A stretch of DNA of 64,000 nucleotides from Capsicum annuum (GCF_002878395.1 NC_061114.1:163477884-163541883); one strand, 5' to 3'; counted from the stretch's first letter, positions 1 through 13,120 are shown. Notes: a model not told the origin generated them from the sequence alone. Made by a program: numbers and translations.

Positions 1-1835
1 GCCGTAGTTTGATGGATGATTCTATTCTCTACACATATTTTTGCAAATGGAGATTCATATTCTTCACCCCTATCACTTCTTATCATTTTGATCTTTTTAT
101 CTAACTGATTTTCAATTTCAGTTTTATATTGCCTAAGCGCATCTATTGCTTTATCTTTACTATTTAGCAAGTAGACATAACAATATCTAGTACAATCATC
201 AATAAAAGTTATGAAATACTTTTTCCCACCACATGATGGTGTTACTTCATATCACAAATGTCAGTGTGTATTAAGTCTAGAGGATTGGAATTCCTTTCAA
301 CGGACTTATAAGGATGCTTTGCATACTTTGATTCCACACACGTTTGACACTTTAATTTTTTGCACTCAAAGTTTGGCAAAACTTCTAAGTTAATCAATTT
401 TCGTAACGTTTTGTAATTAACATGGCCTAAACGTTTATGCCACAAATCATAAGACTCAAGCAAATAAGAAGAATTTGAACTTTTATTTATTTCAACAGTC
501 ATTACATTCATCTTATAAAAGTCTTCCATCAAATAGCCTTTTCCTATATACATTTCTCCTTTGCTAATTATAATTTTTCCAGAAACGGTTACACATTTGA
601 ATCCGTTCTTGTCTAGAAGTGAAACAAAAATTAAATTCCTACGTAACTCCGGAACATACAAGACATTCTACCTTAGCAGTAGCGGAGTTAGACATGTAGA
701 TCATTTCTTCTACTTGAGCTGGAGCGAATGATGAAAACAACTCTTTGTTGGCACATACATGGTGGGTGGCACCAAAATCCATCCACCATTTACGAGGATT
801 CCCCGCTAAGTTGTATTCTGAGAATATAACACACAGATCATTGCATTTTTTGTTGGATTCAATCATATTTTCTTGATCATTCTTCTTTCCTTTCTTCAGG
901 GAACGACAATCCATGGACTTGTGGCCAATATTTCCACAATTGAAGTATTTTCCCTTGAATTTCTTCTTGGGTTGATTGCTTCCTTGTTCAGCTTTCTTTC
1001 TTTTCTTAGAATTGTTTTGGTCATCTTCTACAATATGTGCTCCATTAATTGTAGAATTCCCTTTTGACCTTCTCTCGGCAGCTTTATTATCCTCTTCAAT
1101 ACTCAGTCGGACAATAAGATCTTCGACAGTCATCTCCTTACGTTTATGCTTCAAGTAGTTTTTGAAGTCTTTCCACAAAGGTGGTAGCTTCTCAACTATC
1201 GTTGCTACTTGAAATGCATCATTCACAATTAAACCTACAAAACAGTTTATGTGAGTATTAAGAACCTTTTTAATTTGTTCAACTAAGGTATTTTTCAAAG
1301 ATATACCTTCTGCTAGGAGATCATGTATGATGACTTGTAACTCCTGCACTTGAGAGACAATCAATTTGATATCTATCATTTTAAAGTCCAGGAACCGTGC
1401 CACGAGGAATTTTTTAATTTTCGCATCCTCTGTTTTATATTTTCATTCAAGTACCCCCCATAATTCCTTCGATGTCTTAGTTCCACTGTAGATATTGTAG
1501 AGGTCGTCTTGGAGACCACTCAGAATATAATTCCTGCAAAGGAAGTCTGAATGTTTCCAAGTTTCGACAATTACGAAATATTCTTTGTCCTAGGTTCCCT
1601 CGGGCACCGTAGGAGTGTCTTCGCTAGTGAACCGTTGCAGACACAAAGTGGTGAGGTAAAAGAATATCTTTTTCTGCCATCGTTTAAAATCAATGCCCGC
1701 AAATTTTTCGGGCTTCTCCGTTGGTGCTATTATAAGCGGAGCATTTGTGCGACTTGATGAGGCAATATTCGTTTCCCCCATAGACGTTGCCGCATCTTGC
1801 ATTTGCCTATCGCTTGTCATTGTTCCTGTCACCAC
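1..1835 (-). pseudogene. copia 1 gag-pol (gag, protease, integrase), decayed
   Basis: The gag starts near 1826-1835 and shows the motif EKPEKFAGIDFKRWQKKIFF, typical of copia capsid. It is broken near 1590 and resumes from about 1403. The CCHC zinc knuckle (about 935-980) reads YFNCGNIGHKSMDC, so the first zinc-binding Cys is Tyr. The protease motif near 770-790 reads DFGAT instead of DSGAT. The frame breaks near 660. The pre-integrase and integrase zinc region covers 661-242 and still has HTDICD, with the first catalytic Asp. A one-base loss near 235, relative to copia 2, shifts the frame. The integrase core continues to position 1 and keeps the second Asp in the SDRG motif. The protein is non-functional as it stands. 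Confidence 0.9.
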
Positions 1836-2046
1836 AAGAAAAAAATACTTAGTATTTTTAGAATACTACTTATAAAGTTAAGCAACTTTAAACTTTTCTT
1901 CTTGTTTCTAGTTGACAATGAAGTTTTTATGACTTCCAATTGTCAACCGAATGATCTTTACTTGTGATGAAGTTTTTATGACTTCAAATCACTAGTTAAG
2001 TTCAGGCGGAGTAGAAATTTAAAACTTTAATCTCCAAAAACAAGCT

Positions 2047-2112
2047 ATACAGATTCTGGAAGTTATTTTCTTAAGATTGTGATTTTCTTCTACGAGTACG
2101 CAGAATCTGTAT
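2047..2112. repeat. 12-bp perfect inverted repeat at LTR/leader junction
   Basis: ATACAGATTCTG at 2047-2058 and its exact reverse complement at 2101-2112 enclose a 42-base loop. The pair straddles the inferred junction between the copia 1 LTR and its leader. It could form a stem in the element's RNA. The function is unknown. Confidence 0.6.
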
Positions 2113-2923
2113 ATGTAAACAACAACTTCAACATTAGTTCTATATTTAAAAACACGAATACAATAAAGTGCAGTAAATACCCTTAACACAAGATCAAAGT
2201 GATCTTTCTTAGAAGTGTATTTTATTTTCAGAAATAAAGATAAAAATAGAAATGGCCAAGTCGACCGAATTCACGAACTTTCCTTAAGAAATAATTCCCC
2301 TCACTATACCCGAGGCTGTGGAATTTTCCTCCCATAATAAAATGGACAAACAGACCAACTGTAGCGGTACCTCAAATAATTGAAATATCGTCGAACTCAC
2401 TTAACGGATTGACTGATCACACAGAGTATTTGTAAAGACAAGAAGAGAGTTTATTGCAGAAAAATTCATATCAAAACCTTTGAATGAAAGCAGGTTTATA
2501 TAGCCTCTGAGATGCCTCTTCGAAAAGGTGGCATTGGTTCACTTAAATGGTGTGATGTTTCTGGAAATTTGTGTCTGTTTACCCAAAGAACGTGTCCTTC
2601 ACCAAACAGACATACCAGTTCACGAAACATTACATCAGTTCATTGAACAGATATATCATTTCATTGAATTCCAAAAAGATATCCAAAGCCGAAGCCGAGC
2701 GACGACGACGGCGCAAGGGATTTCTTATTTCTTGCCTCACTTAGCATGTGGAGTAAGTGTTTTCTATTAAAAACACTCCATAGTTCCCTTCTCCCACCAA
2801 TGTGGGTGAATTAGTGAACTTTCCAATTTTGGGAGTACACCTTCTAAATTGGTGTCTCCTTTCTTCCACCATTTTTCTCTCCATTTTCCATTCACACCTT
2901 TTTCATACATATTGAACCCAACA
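2089..2923 (-). repeat. LTR of copia 1
   Basis: Minus-strand LTR beginning TGTTGGGTTC at 2923. It matches the copia 2 3' LTR over most of its length, but is about 270 bp shorter because the block of GAACTGATGCA-like repeats is smaller. The 3' boundary near 2089 is inferred by alignment with the CCCGAACA end of the copia 2 LTR. The base after the LTR (2924 onward, gatga) would be the target duplication; its partner is off the window. Confidence 0.85.
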
Positions 2924-3947
2924 GATGACACCACTGACCACAGGAACTAGAATAAGACACCTACTGGTAATGAATAATAATCAATAGACAATGTTTACAA
3001 CCACAAGACAAAGATTTAATTACAAAAAGAACATGAAATACAACTTGTGAGCTAGTAGGTCCCTTGTTGCGAGTGAGGCTTTGATTCAAGTGCTTCAAGA
3101 GAGTTTTTTGTTGTAAGAATATGGAAGCATGGTTTTCTCGTTGTTGAAGATGACCATATATATGAGACAAGAAAACCTAGGATAGTCTCATTGGCTGAGA
3201 TAAAAAAAGTGCAGCAGCTTTTTCACCAACTTTGTGTACTTTCGTCCAGCTGTACAGCTGACCATTGACAGTGGCGTGAATACAATCAACCAGGTCCCTA
3301 AGTAGTTTGCAGTTTTGTCATCACAGGATCTTCAGGAACTAGGTCCCAAAAGATAATTTGACAATTATCAGGACTTAACAGATTTGAATTCACAACTTCT
3401 ACTGCTAGGTAGAAGACTGAGCAAAATTTTGTAAACATTGCAGCATCTCTTCCTCCAAGGTTCACTTAAAAGGTACTCAATTTAAAGGAGAGAAGAGGAA
3501 AACATAAGGAAAATGAGCATCTGTTAAATTTAGAGATCATAGAATTTCTGAGCTTGAAATAATTTTTAGGATGGCATATATCAAGATTTGAGGTTTTATA
3601 ACTTAATATAATCTGCACAACCATGAAAGAACAAAGCTTGTTTTTTAACAAAAGATACTTTTTTTAATCCATTAAGGCATATTCATCCAGTCATGTTGGA
3701 AACAGAATTTCTTCAACCACATCAATGTATAACATTAATGTCGACTTTGCATAAAAGGACAAATATCAATCACGACAGTTAGGAGTTAGGACATTAATCA
3801 TCGACTAGAATACTCTTCACTTTAACGAGCACGTACAAATTAGAAATGGTAGATATCACATTCAGTTCATGGTTGTTGACCAAATTGGGTGCATATAGTT
3901 GAAGTTTAACTTACCTTAATAATATGAGTTTCCTCTCCTTTCTGGCA
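2924..3947. other. Unassigned non-coding stretch
   Basis: I see no supported gene, RNA or element here. Short open frames on either strand have no recognisable domain. Confidence 0.5.
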
Positions 3948-4440
3948 GGTATGACTATTCAGGGTTGGACACTCGACTGACAAGGTATGAAATATTTCTT
4001 TAGCAGATTAAATTTAGGTTATATCAGATAAATTATTTGACTATATATTCTTTTTATTCTATTCCCAAAGTATGCTGAACACTTATGCCAACATAGAAGC
4101 TGCATATGAGTGTATTTGAAGAGACATATGGATGCAAGGGGAGGATATGATATTATATGGACAGTCTATTGGTAATGGACCAGTATTATATTTGGCATCC
4201 CTGCTCATCAAAATTGATGGTTGTGGCTCTACACAACTCTCTGGAGTTCGCCACTTGCATCCAGTTAATCGGATATACTAGTTTGACATATATAAGGTTA
4301 ACATTCTATTTGCGACAATTATGCAGAGTTCTGTTTGACCAAATTTTAGTATTTATTTTTTTGTTTGTTTTAATTAGCTATTTTTTTCCTTCTCTCGAAT
4401 GCAGAATATTGACAAGATACTTTGCTTGAATGTCGAGTCC
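3948..4440 (+). pseudogene. ABHD17/BEM46-like alpha/beta hydrolase, remnant exons
   Basis: Three exon-like blocks match the middle of plant ABHD17/BEM46-like serine hydrolases, which act as membrane-associated depalmitoylase-like enzymes. Block 1 (about 3950-3984) reads YDYSG after a TGGCAG acceptor and ends at a GTATGA donor. Block 2 (about 4072-4293) reads NTYANIEAAYECI, a stop, and then ILYGQSIGNGPVLYLAS. This holds the nucleophile-elbow motif GQSIG (family GxSxG) with its Ser. It ends in FDIYK at a GT donor. Block 3 (about 4405-4440) begins NIDKI after a GCAG acceptor and reaches the region that is CPVLVIH in the family. In-frame stops and frameshifts rule out a working protein. The upstream exons and the downstream Asp/His part of the catalytic triad were not found. 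Confidence 0.75.
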
Positions 4441-6360
4441 CCATGACTCATGTGAGTATACATATTCCCTTTATATTTATATCATATTACCTTAGAAGTG
4501 TTTTATTAATAGAGCCGTTATGTTATTTTACTTAGCCTGTCTTTCCCATGACTCCCCTCCTTAGTTACATACTGAGATTCGAATAAAGTGAGATTGCAAT
4601 GAATGATTTCACAAGTTTGCACTAGCCACAGATCGAACTTTTGATAGTTCATGTCTTTTAGTCTGCTGATTATAGAGCCGTTGCGCTTTCACACTTTTGT
4701 TAGGTTTTGTAGGCCATATAAACAATACTGCTAAGTTTTGGATCTCTTCTTGGTGATTATTATCTTGGATAGGAATTACTGGTGCAATTACTTAAGCCTG
4801 CTCATTTGTAGTATGAAATCCTGTCAATATATAAGAGAAGCGGTAGCAAATGGCTTTAACCAGACCGAGTGAAAAGCAATGAACCATTTCAGGATCAGAA
4901 TGCTCCAGGAGTCTAGAGGTACTATGGATCCTCTGACACCCTATTTGGTTGCTTTGCCAAGTATCACTGGTGTTGCTGGTAGATCATGATGTATCCTTGA
5001 GATGGTTGTCTCCTGTCCCCACTAGGATTTCCAAATCTTAAGAACTAGAACTTTTCAGCTTAAGCCGAGTAGGTTGGGGTTTGATCTTTTTCTTCTCCCA
5101 TTGACCACAGAGCCAGAGGCACACGAGAACAAGTGCTGAATAATGATTCGACATTTATGTATATGAGCTGAAATTCAGTTCTTACATGTCATTCCTCCCT
5201 ATTCATTTCGTTTTGTTTGCATTCTTCTGTGTGTAATCTCTTGATTTTTTTCTCCATAATTACCATTAAAAACCTATCTGTTTCATAACCAGTATTACTA
5301 TTATTATCCTACCATTGGTATTATATATTATTCTTCAAATTTTTTGCTACTGCTGTTTCTTACACTTTTGTTGCGGCCTTAACTTCTCAACTGATAACGG
5401 GACTTGCAAAAATGTATGTCACTTTTATGCATTTAAATGATCATTCTTTGAGTCTTTTTTTTCAGCTTGTAATGAAGATTTGAAATTCTTGGTGTAGCCC
5501 TATCTGGTATTCCTCTTGATAGAGCGTTAGAGCTTTATAATGCTCATAATCATCCTCTATGCACTATTTTTTTATTCTTCAATTTTGCCCAATGGCATTA
5601 CCAAAAAAGTAGATGTTATCAACTTTAGTTGACATAGAATTCACATATTCCTTCAGTGACTAACAACAGTTCTCTTATGGGAATGTGAACATTCTTTCAT
5701 TTCAGATTGTCACTCAACTGATAGTTATTATCTCAGAAAATCATCATTCATTTCAATTACAAATTTCTAATTATCTATAGATACATAATCTTCAGACCTT
5801 GTTATTAAACCTGGTGTGATTTCATTTCTGCCATCTTTTTGTCCATTCTCCAGCCTCTGGTCTCTGCTTAGGAGTCCTTGTTATCTTCTAACTAGTTCTT
5901 CTTTTTCATGTAACTCATACTGATGCACTAGTTTTTGAAAGTGACAGTAGTTCAATGGTGGGAAAGGGAACAGTTTCACCATAAGAGGTATTTTCTGTAC
6001 TATGTGTTTACATTATTTAACTTGGAATAGTTTCCCATGCCGTCCCTTTGTGTTTCTTATGGCAGCATTCCTTATATATTCTGTTGGTAGCTTTAAGAGC
6101 CTGACTTAACCACAATCTTATCCAAAGACGGGACAAGTTGAAAGAGCTTCGGTAGTTATGCTTTCTGTCTCACATAAGAAAGAGAGTTTACAGTGCAAGA
6201 GACTAGAAAGAAAACAACAACTATATATCTCTTCTTACTTAAAACTTGTCAGCTATACATACATTAAGCCATTACAAAATGGATATAGAAAATCGAAAAA
6301 GCAGCCATATCTGTGAAGCAAGAACCTATCAACTTTTTACAGCCTGTTGAATTAAGTCAG
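4441..6360. other. Unassigned non-coding stretch
   Basis: AT-rich sequence that may include introns of the hydrolase remnant. I could not identify its remaining exons, nor any repeat boundary, in these 1.9 kb. Confidence 0.45.
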
Positions 6361-6452
6361 TTTTTCTAGATTGCTTACTCTAGCTGTTGGTGTATATACC
6401 GCAAAGTTTTTCTAGATTGCTTACTCTAGCTGTTGGTGTATATACCGCAATT
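6361..6452. repeat. 46-bp tandem duplication across an insertion boundary
   Basis: The block starting tttttctagattgc at 6361-6406 is repeated at 6407-6452. Each copy includes host flank, the CTAGC target site and the first bases of the LTR that begins at 6431. It must therefore have formed after the retroelement inserted. Confidence 0.85.
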
Positions 6453-7200
6453 ACAATAAATTATTACCGTTGAAAGTAAAATGAACAAAAATGAAGAAAA
6501 TAAACTTGTTGGCTGAGGCGCAGACATCTCACTCTCTTTAAGGAGATTCAAGCCCACTGTGGCATAATCTACACCGATCCAGCAATATATCTCTTGACTT
6601 GTCCCTCCAGGATACAACAACCCATCAATGATATACAACTCAAGCAACTCTGGATTAGTTGAAGAGTCCAAAGCCCCACGACAAAAACACATTTCTTCAA
6701 CATATTAAAACTCTCTTTTGTATTGTGAATATAGTTGTAGACTTAGAATATTTTCTTTGTCTCAACTCTCTCTTTCACTAATATAATTACTTTCTTTTAT
6801 ATAGTGAATATAGCTGTAGACTTAAAATATTTTTTATGTCTCAACTTTCTCTTTCACTACTACTCATAATAATATTTTTCCACACTTATCATTTTTTTCT
6901 TCTCATACAACAAAGGAATAAACACCACTATTTATAGGTGAAACATTCATCCTTGCATTGAATAGGAAGAAATTGGGTAGTAAAGTTGGTAGATAAATGG
7001 CCTTTAGGTTACAAGAAACTAATGTCATGAGAGTTACAATAAAATAATGGTCATATGAGTTACAAGACATAAGTGGTAGATAATGGACAAATAAAGTGTT
7101 TGAAGTTACAAGAGTTATCAAAATAAAATGACACCACTTTTTTCACTTTATGCTCATCAATTATTATGCAATTTAATTTTAATATTAAAATGCATCAATA
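6431..7200 (-). repeat. Left LTR (3' LTR) of the 6.4-9.8 kb retroelement
   Basis: Aligns along its length with 9042-9805. The inner end has decayed from TGTTGGTGCC to TATTGATGCA when read on the minus strand. Confidence 0.87.
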
Positions 7201-9041
7201 TTCTCCCACTCATTTTAATATTCAAATAAGAGAGTTATTACCAATTTAGTTGAATAGAGACTATTGCATATTATAAAGGTGTGCTCTGAATTGAACCTCC
7301 TCATAGTAAAACAGTAACCTTTACTCCAAAGTCAGTAATGGTCTCAGACTTGAACTATGACTGCTTTAGGGAAATAAAGGATCTGCTTACACACAACAAT
7401 CAAGGTGTTGACATAAGCTTTAATAGCAAGCACGTTATGGCTATGTGCTATCCCGATTTTTCATGAGTGTTTCTGAGAATAAGCCTAATTCTCATAGAAA
7501 GCGGACTACTTCCACACTCACATAGGTGAAATCTGTCAAGGATGGTCCTGTAATTTTGACACCTCTCTCATACGAGATACAGAATTTCATTAAAAAATTT
7601 TAGAATCAGTCTTCACAAACCATTACAAGAACAAAGTGTGCCCATATCATAGGAAGAATTAAATAATAGTGCATCCCACACCAGGCCACTATATGATTCG
7701 CTCTTCCCATTGAACCTGATTATAGGATCTCTACTCTCCAGGTTGAATTTCCTCATATATGCTTATGAGTTTTCTTATAGGCTTCATTCCTCCCACTCGA
7801 TGTGATTCAGACCGTTTATCTTGCCAAGGCCTTGGTTAGTTATTCTGCAAGACTATCTTGCGACATAATCAATATTTTTGATATTATTTATTAATATTAT
7901 ATTATTTTCTCCTCATGGGTCTGAATTTATTGTATAATAACAGTTTTAAGCTATATCAATAACTTTGGTGCTATCACAATAACTTAAAATTAGATAAATC
8001 AATTTCTCAAAATAAAGTGATTGATTAATTCACTTTTTCACTAATTGAACCTAAAATAATCAGTTCAACCTCTACGATAGAGTTAGCAAATAATAATTTA
8101 TTTTTTTCATTTCAAAAAATAGCACCAAATTTTCATTTGCATTAAATATGCTTTTAAGTACAACAGAATTTATTTTAATAAAATAAGCCACAACTTTTTT
8201 CAAGTAAATATACCTGATATGTTTGTATAACCAGATTAAGTACTTTTACACAATTTCGGGCCAAGTGCAACTAGCCACATATCTCATATTTTATTAGGCT
8301 AGTAAACTCTTTTTTTTTAAATCACTTTCACATATTTGAATCAAAAGGAGTTACATGGCTCATACAATCAACAAAATGTATTTCACAAATTTTCCTTTTC
8401 ACCATAATGTGACATGCCAAGGAAAAATTCATCACATGATTTAGGTATTTTTCATTCCTAGAATGAAATTTATCTCACCTAAATATTTAATGTCAAACAG
8501 CTACTCAACATTTTTTCTCCTTTCTTTGATAACATGTTAGAGCCAAATTTAAAGATATCAAGTCATATGCAAATAGTAACATATGATTTATTTCAAGACT
8601 ACTTATGAACTTGTAGCACTTTCTTTAACTCATTCTCAAAAGTGCTTGCATCACATTTCATGATGATATTTTTTTCTCTTTCTATTAGCCCTCACTATTT
8701 AAAGAATTTGAATACCACTTTATGTTCATGAAAAGTAGTATCACTTTATTCATTAAAAATATTAAGTAAAAGGTTTTTTATCTTCCACAACAAGTAGAAA
8801 AAATTTACCTTTCCTTCACTTGAGTTTAAAAATATTAGGTAAAAGATTTTTTATATTTCTTTTACAACCAGTAGAAAAAAATTTACCTTTCCTTCGCTTG
8901 AGTTTAGAAAGTAGAAAATACTTTACCCTTCATCTCTTCTCTTCCATATCTTGAAGAGACTAGTGACGTTGAGATGTTGAGATCTCCGTCTTCATATCCG
9001 CATTTTTTTAAACTGTAACAAAACATGAATCTCCTTAAAAT
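7201..9041 (-). other. Internal region of the retroelement, no intact gene
   Basis: AT-rich, with no long open frame. The part at 7300-7860, read on the minus strand, may be the untranslated 3' tail of a copia pol, but I cannot support any domain. Two similar T-rich blocks occur near 8750-8830 and 8830-8910. Confidence 0.5.
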
Positions 9042-9805
9042 TATTGGTGTAATATACCACAATTACAGTAAATTATTGCAGTTAAAAGTAAAATGAACAA
9101 ATATAAAGAAAATAAAATAATCTTCTTCTTGGCTGAGGCGTGGATATCTATCTCTTTAAGGAGATTCAAGCCCACTACACCGATCCAACAGTATATCTCT
9201 TGACTTATCCCCTCCAGGATATAACAGTCCATCAACAATGTACAACTCAAGCAACTTTGGATTAGTTAAAGAGTACAAAGCTCCACCACAAAAACATTTT
9301 TCTTCAACATATTAAAACTCTCTTTTATATAGCGAATATAGTTGTAGACTTTGAATATTTTCTTTGTATCAACTTTCTCTTTCACTAATATAGTTACTCT
9401 CTTTTGAATAGAGACTATATTTGTAGACTTAGAATATTTTGTATGTCTCAGCTCTCTCTTTCACTACTAATCATTAATATTTTTCCACATTTAACATCTT
9501 TTTCTTCTCACACAACAAAGAAAAAAATACCACTATTTATAGATTAAACATTCATCCTTGCATTGAATAGGAAGAAAGTGAGTAGTAAAGTTGGTAGATA
9601 AATGGTCTTTAGGTTACAAGAAACTAATGAATGAGAGTTATAATAAACTAATGATCATATGAGTTATAAGATATAATGTGGTAGATAATGGGCAAATAAA
9701 GTGTTACAAGTTATACGAATTATCAAAATATAATGACACCCCTTTCTTCATTTTATGTCCATCAATTATCATGCAATTTAATTTTAATATTAAATGGCAC
9801 CAACA
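9042..9805 (-). repeat. Right LTR (5' LTR) of the 6.4-9.8 kb retroelement
   Basis: Direct repeat of 6431-7200. Its outer end is an intact TGTTGGTG on the minus strand, next to the CTAGC target copy at 9806-9810. Confidence 0.87.
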
Positions 9806-9810
9806 CTAGC

Positions 9811-10419
9811 TCTATTCTTAATGTCAAATGCTTATGGTCCAACATTAGCATAATTCTTGCAGTGAAAAGGAGACGCATTTATTCTAAATCAACACTTTTC
9901 AAGAGGGGGTAGCTGCAGATTTTTTTAGTATTTTAATGAATTGACAAAACATCGTTAACATAGTTCAACAATTTTAGAAACAAAAATTAGAACTGATAGA
10001 ATGCTTTACAATCACATCCTTGAAAAGGGAGGAAACAACAAGAAAAGATATTGTAATATAGATTACTGAGGCTGTGCAACTGAGATTGAGTGATTTTTCA
10101 GATAAATGCGAGGATTGCTAGTTATATAACTACCTGCATGACTCCTCCTGCAACCTTTATTGTTGGAGTCAATGCAAAACAATAAGTCCTTCGTTCTTTC
10201 AAGAAACTTTTCATATGATCTACTCATGCAGGAGCTTAGATGTCATAAATGTAAGCAAACTTGAAAACTGGAGGAAGTATTAGTACTCAATCCCTGGATC
10301 ATTGTTTTATAAATTGAGACATAATACTGGTTTTTAACCTTGTAAGCTATTTGTGACTTTTTCCTTTTCCTTTCCTCCCACACTTCATTCTTTTTTTGTT
10401 CTGTTTAGTTTGGTGACTG
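9811..10419. other. Unassigned non-coding stretch
   Basis: No supported gene or element. It may be the host sequence into which the retroelement inserted. Confidence 0.4.
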
Positions 10420-10615
10420 TTGGAGCCGTCAATATAGGTCAAGCTTGTTGGGCTGGCTTGGCTCAGTCTGTAATTTAGTAGGATTGGGCTATGATTTTTA
10501 CAGCCCGTTTAAGAATAAAGCTTTTTAGCCTGGTCCGAATAAGCTCCTTGGCATGTGGGGCTTGAGCAATATGGGTTGAGCTGACCCGTGGATCAAATAA
10601 AAATTATTAAAAATA
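10420..10615. mobile_element. GC-richer fragment, possibly hAT terminal sequence
   Basis: A locally GC-rich block starts near GAGCCGTCAATATAGG and is full of GGGCT/AGCCC-type words, like the subterminal regions of plant hAT elements. No paired terminus or target duplication was found, so this is only a fragment call. Confidence 0.35.
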
Positions 10616-10619
10616 AAAG

Positions 10620-10890
10620 GGCAAAATTCAGAAATAGCATACTTATCCCCTTAATTATGAGTTTCATAGCAACAGTTTCATAATATAGCAAGTTGTATTT
10701 TCCAAACTGTTGCTACAAAAATACAAATACATATGATTTTTACTATCCTTATGATCAATATGTATTTTGTATTTTTGCAAACTGTTGCTACAAAAATACA
10801 AATACATATGCTACAAAATGTAATTTGATAAAAGTGTTGCTATTTTTTGTAATTTAATACCTAAATATGCTACTTTATGTATTTTTTTCA
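10620..10890. repeat. Decayed repeat with internal direct copies
   Basis: A block containing CAAACTGTTGCTACAAAAAT occurs twice about 79 bp apart (near 10695 and 10775), followed by the same ACAAATACATATG tail. It looks like a small interspersed repeat. I could not fix its ends. Confidence 0.5.
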
Positions 10891-11231
10891 AAATAAAATA
10901 GTAGTACTAAGAATCTATAATATACTAAATTTTGTTCTTCATTAAAAAATTTTGTAATAGACAAAATTATCTTTTCACTTATTTTTCTTCAATTATTATA
11001 TTTTTAGCTTTTATTGTAAAGTTAGTATGACTTTACCATAATTAATAATCATAATTAAAGTAATTCTCTTTTATTTTTCTATTAGAATTCACAAAATTTT
11101 ATTCCTATTGAATCATGGGCTCTACAAAAATTGACCTCCAAGGATTAGAGATCACACGGCAAAGGAGAGTCCTAATAGATCATGGGTTGTGAGTCTATAT
11201 ATATACCCATTATTTTTATTTTTATTTTAAA

Positions 11232-12292
11232 AACAGAAAAGGGTCAAAAATACCCATAAATTATTTAAAATAGATCAAAAATTTCCTTTATTTATTTTTT
11301 GACTCAAAAATACCCTTCTGTTTGATTTATTGGCTCAAAAATACCCCTCAATTAATTTTTTGGCTCAAAAATATCCTTCTCTCTAACGGAATGACACCAA
11401 ACATGCCACGTGAATTAAAAAAGTTACTTGATCAGTCCAGTCAACATACACAAATGAAAAATTACTCCATTTAATTTATCTAACCATCAAACCCAACCCC
11501 ACTCATATATCCGGTCCAAGAGGAAAAAGATTGAAACTTTTGATTGCTTATTTTTCATGTGATGGGTTCAAATATTTCAGATTGATCAAGGCAAAAGATG
11601 AGGAAACAATTAGATCCTTAAATTGTTGATCCGAAAGAATCAAATTTTAATCAGATCGACCCTAAACAATTGGATCCTTAAATAGTTGATCCGATTTTCA
11701 AGAGCTCAGATTGCTACTGGATATTCTATCTGAATTTGTCTAATGAAGAACTTGATTGTAGTGTGAGAAATGGCAATTCAGAGATGAAATTGAAATTTGG
11801 AAAGTGAAAGTTTAGTAGCAATGTAGGACAACCACAAGTTGATGAGGTCAAGAATTACTCGAGTGAGTCTCATAACTTTGAAATGTAAAATAATAAAATA
11901 TAAGGCGGTGAAAGGAATGATATGAGAAAAAAATTAAAGAATTGAATTTTGCCTCTTGGTTCAAATTTTTTTAATATGAATCGGATTGAATTTTTAAATA
12001 GAATAAACTGGATTGATTGTTATGTGGATTAAATGGAGTGATTTTTCACGTGTATGCTGATGTGGACTGATTAAGTGACTTTTTTTATCTACGCAATGGT
12101 GGCATTTTGTTAGAGAGAAGGATATTTTTTAGCCAAAAAATTAATGAACGGGCATTTTTGAGTCAAAAAATTAATGGAGGGGTATTCTTGAGCCAAAAAA
12201 ACAAACAGAAGGGTATTTTTGAGCCAAAAAATAAATGAAGGGTATTTTTGATCCATTTAAAATAGTTCAGGAGTATTTTTGACCCTTTAAAA
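11232..12292. mobile_element. Long-TIR foldback element, probably MULE-type
   Basis: Both ends carry the inverted sequence GGGTCAAAAATAC / GTATTTTTGACCC. The inversion continues inward for roughly 200-250 bp: AAAATACCCCT units, then sequence around CACGTG and GTGGACTGATTAAGTGA-like blocks. Inside each arm the motif GGCTCAAAAATACCC is itself repeated three to four times. Flanks are A-rich on both sides, compatible with a degraded 9-bp target duplication. The central 450 bp has no gene. Confidence 0.75.
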
Positions 12293-13081
12293 AAAAGGTT
12301 CAATAGGGTTCTATAGTTACTGTACAAAGGAGTAATTTTTCTTTTGAAAGCATATAATTCTGTTAACCTTTATTTTATAGCTTTCTATTATATTTTACAT
12401 CATTTATTTTATTGCATGTTAACATTAGTTTTGTTGGTGATACTAACAAATCATCCTTTTTTGTCCGTAAGCGATGTTTGTTATTGAGTCTCTAACGTAA
12501 CTTTTTTATTTAATTTTTAGGTTCAGATTTCCTTTTATATTACGTTGTTTATATTTATCAAGAACAACAAAACATTTTTTTATATTTGTAAGTAACTTTC
12601 GTTATTGAATCTCCAACATAATTTTGTAATTTTTAGATTTCAGATTTTCTTTTCTATTACATTAGGTTTGTTTATCATTCATTATCTTTATTATGACTGT
12701 TTATATATTATATCTGCTACATCATATTAATCATGGAAATTAGATATATAGTCATACTTATTTGTTCAGTTATAAAAGTCTTAAAAATTAACTGCTTTAA
12801 TAGACACATTAAAAGCTTGTTTTCTTGGTTAGGCAAAAAGTATTAAATTTGCTTAGATTAGATGAATGTTTGATTCAAAAGTATAAAAATATGTGTGTTT
12901 TTACTTTTTTCCCTTAAAGTATAAATCATTAATTATTTTTTAATATTTATGTTAATTACACCTTGCTATTTTGTTAGATTTGAGTTTTTATTTTTGCAAG
13001 ATTTGATATGGTAAATTTGTGAATGAACTGAATATTAATGGTCTTATTGTTCTCAACTTGTTTTAAAAGTGTCACAAAATT

Positions 13082-13083
<2 letters not shown>

Positions 13084-13118
<35 letters not shown>
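13084..13118. repeat. (AT)n microsatellite
   Basis: Uninterrupted AT dinucleotides over about 35 bp, within the Helitron. Confidence 0.95.

Positions 13119-13120
<2 letters not shown>

Larger units (their letters stand above)
1..2923 (-). mobile_element. Ty1/copia retrotransposon, 5' part (copia 1)
   Basis: Minus-strand element cut by the left edge of the window. Reading leftwards from 2923 the order is LTR, untranslated leader, gag, protease, and integrase up to position 1. The LTR starts TGTTGGGTTC and is the same family as the LTR at 52752-53854, so this element and copia 2 are two copies of one family. The gag N-terminus and pol order fit the Tork-type copia lineage; that assignment is inference. 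The other LTR and the second target duplication lie off the window. Confidence 0.93.
6431..9805 (-). mobile_element. LTR retroelement with little coding content, CTAGC target duplication
   Basis: Two direct repeats of about 765-770 bp (6431-7200 and 9042-9805) enclose 1.84 kb. The outer termini are TGTTGGTG and CACCAACA. CTAGC flanks both ends (6426-6430 and 9806-9810). A purine-rich tract read on the minus strand (AGTGGGAGAA, about 7201-7213) adjoins the 7200 end, which fits a polypurine tract and minus orientation. I could not find a standard tRNA primer binding site next to 9042. With no intact gag or pol it is a non-autonomous or internally deleted element, probably copia by its 5-bp duplication and LTR style. 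Confidence 0.88.
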
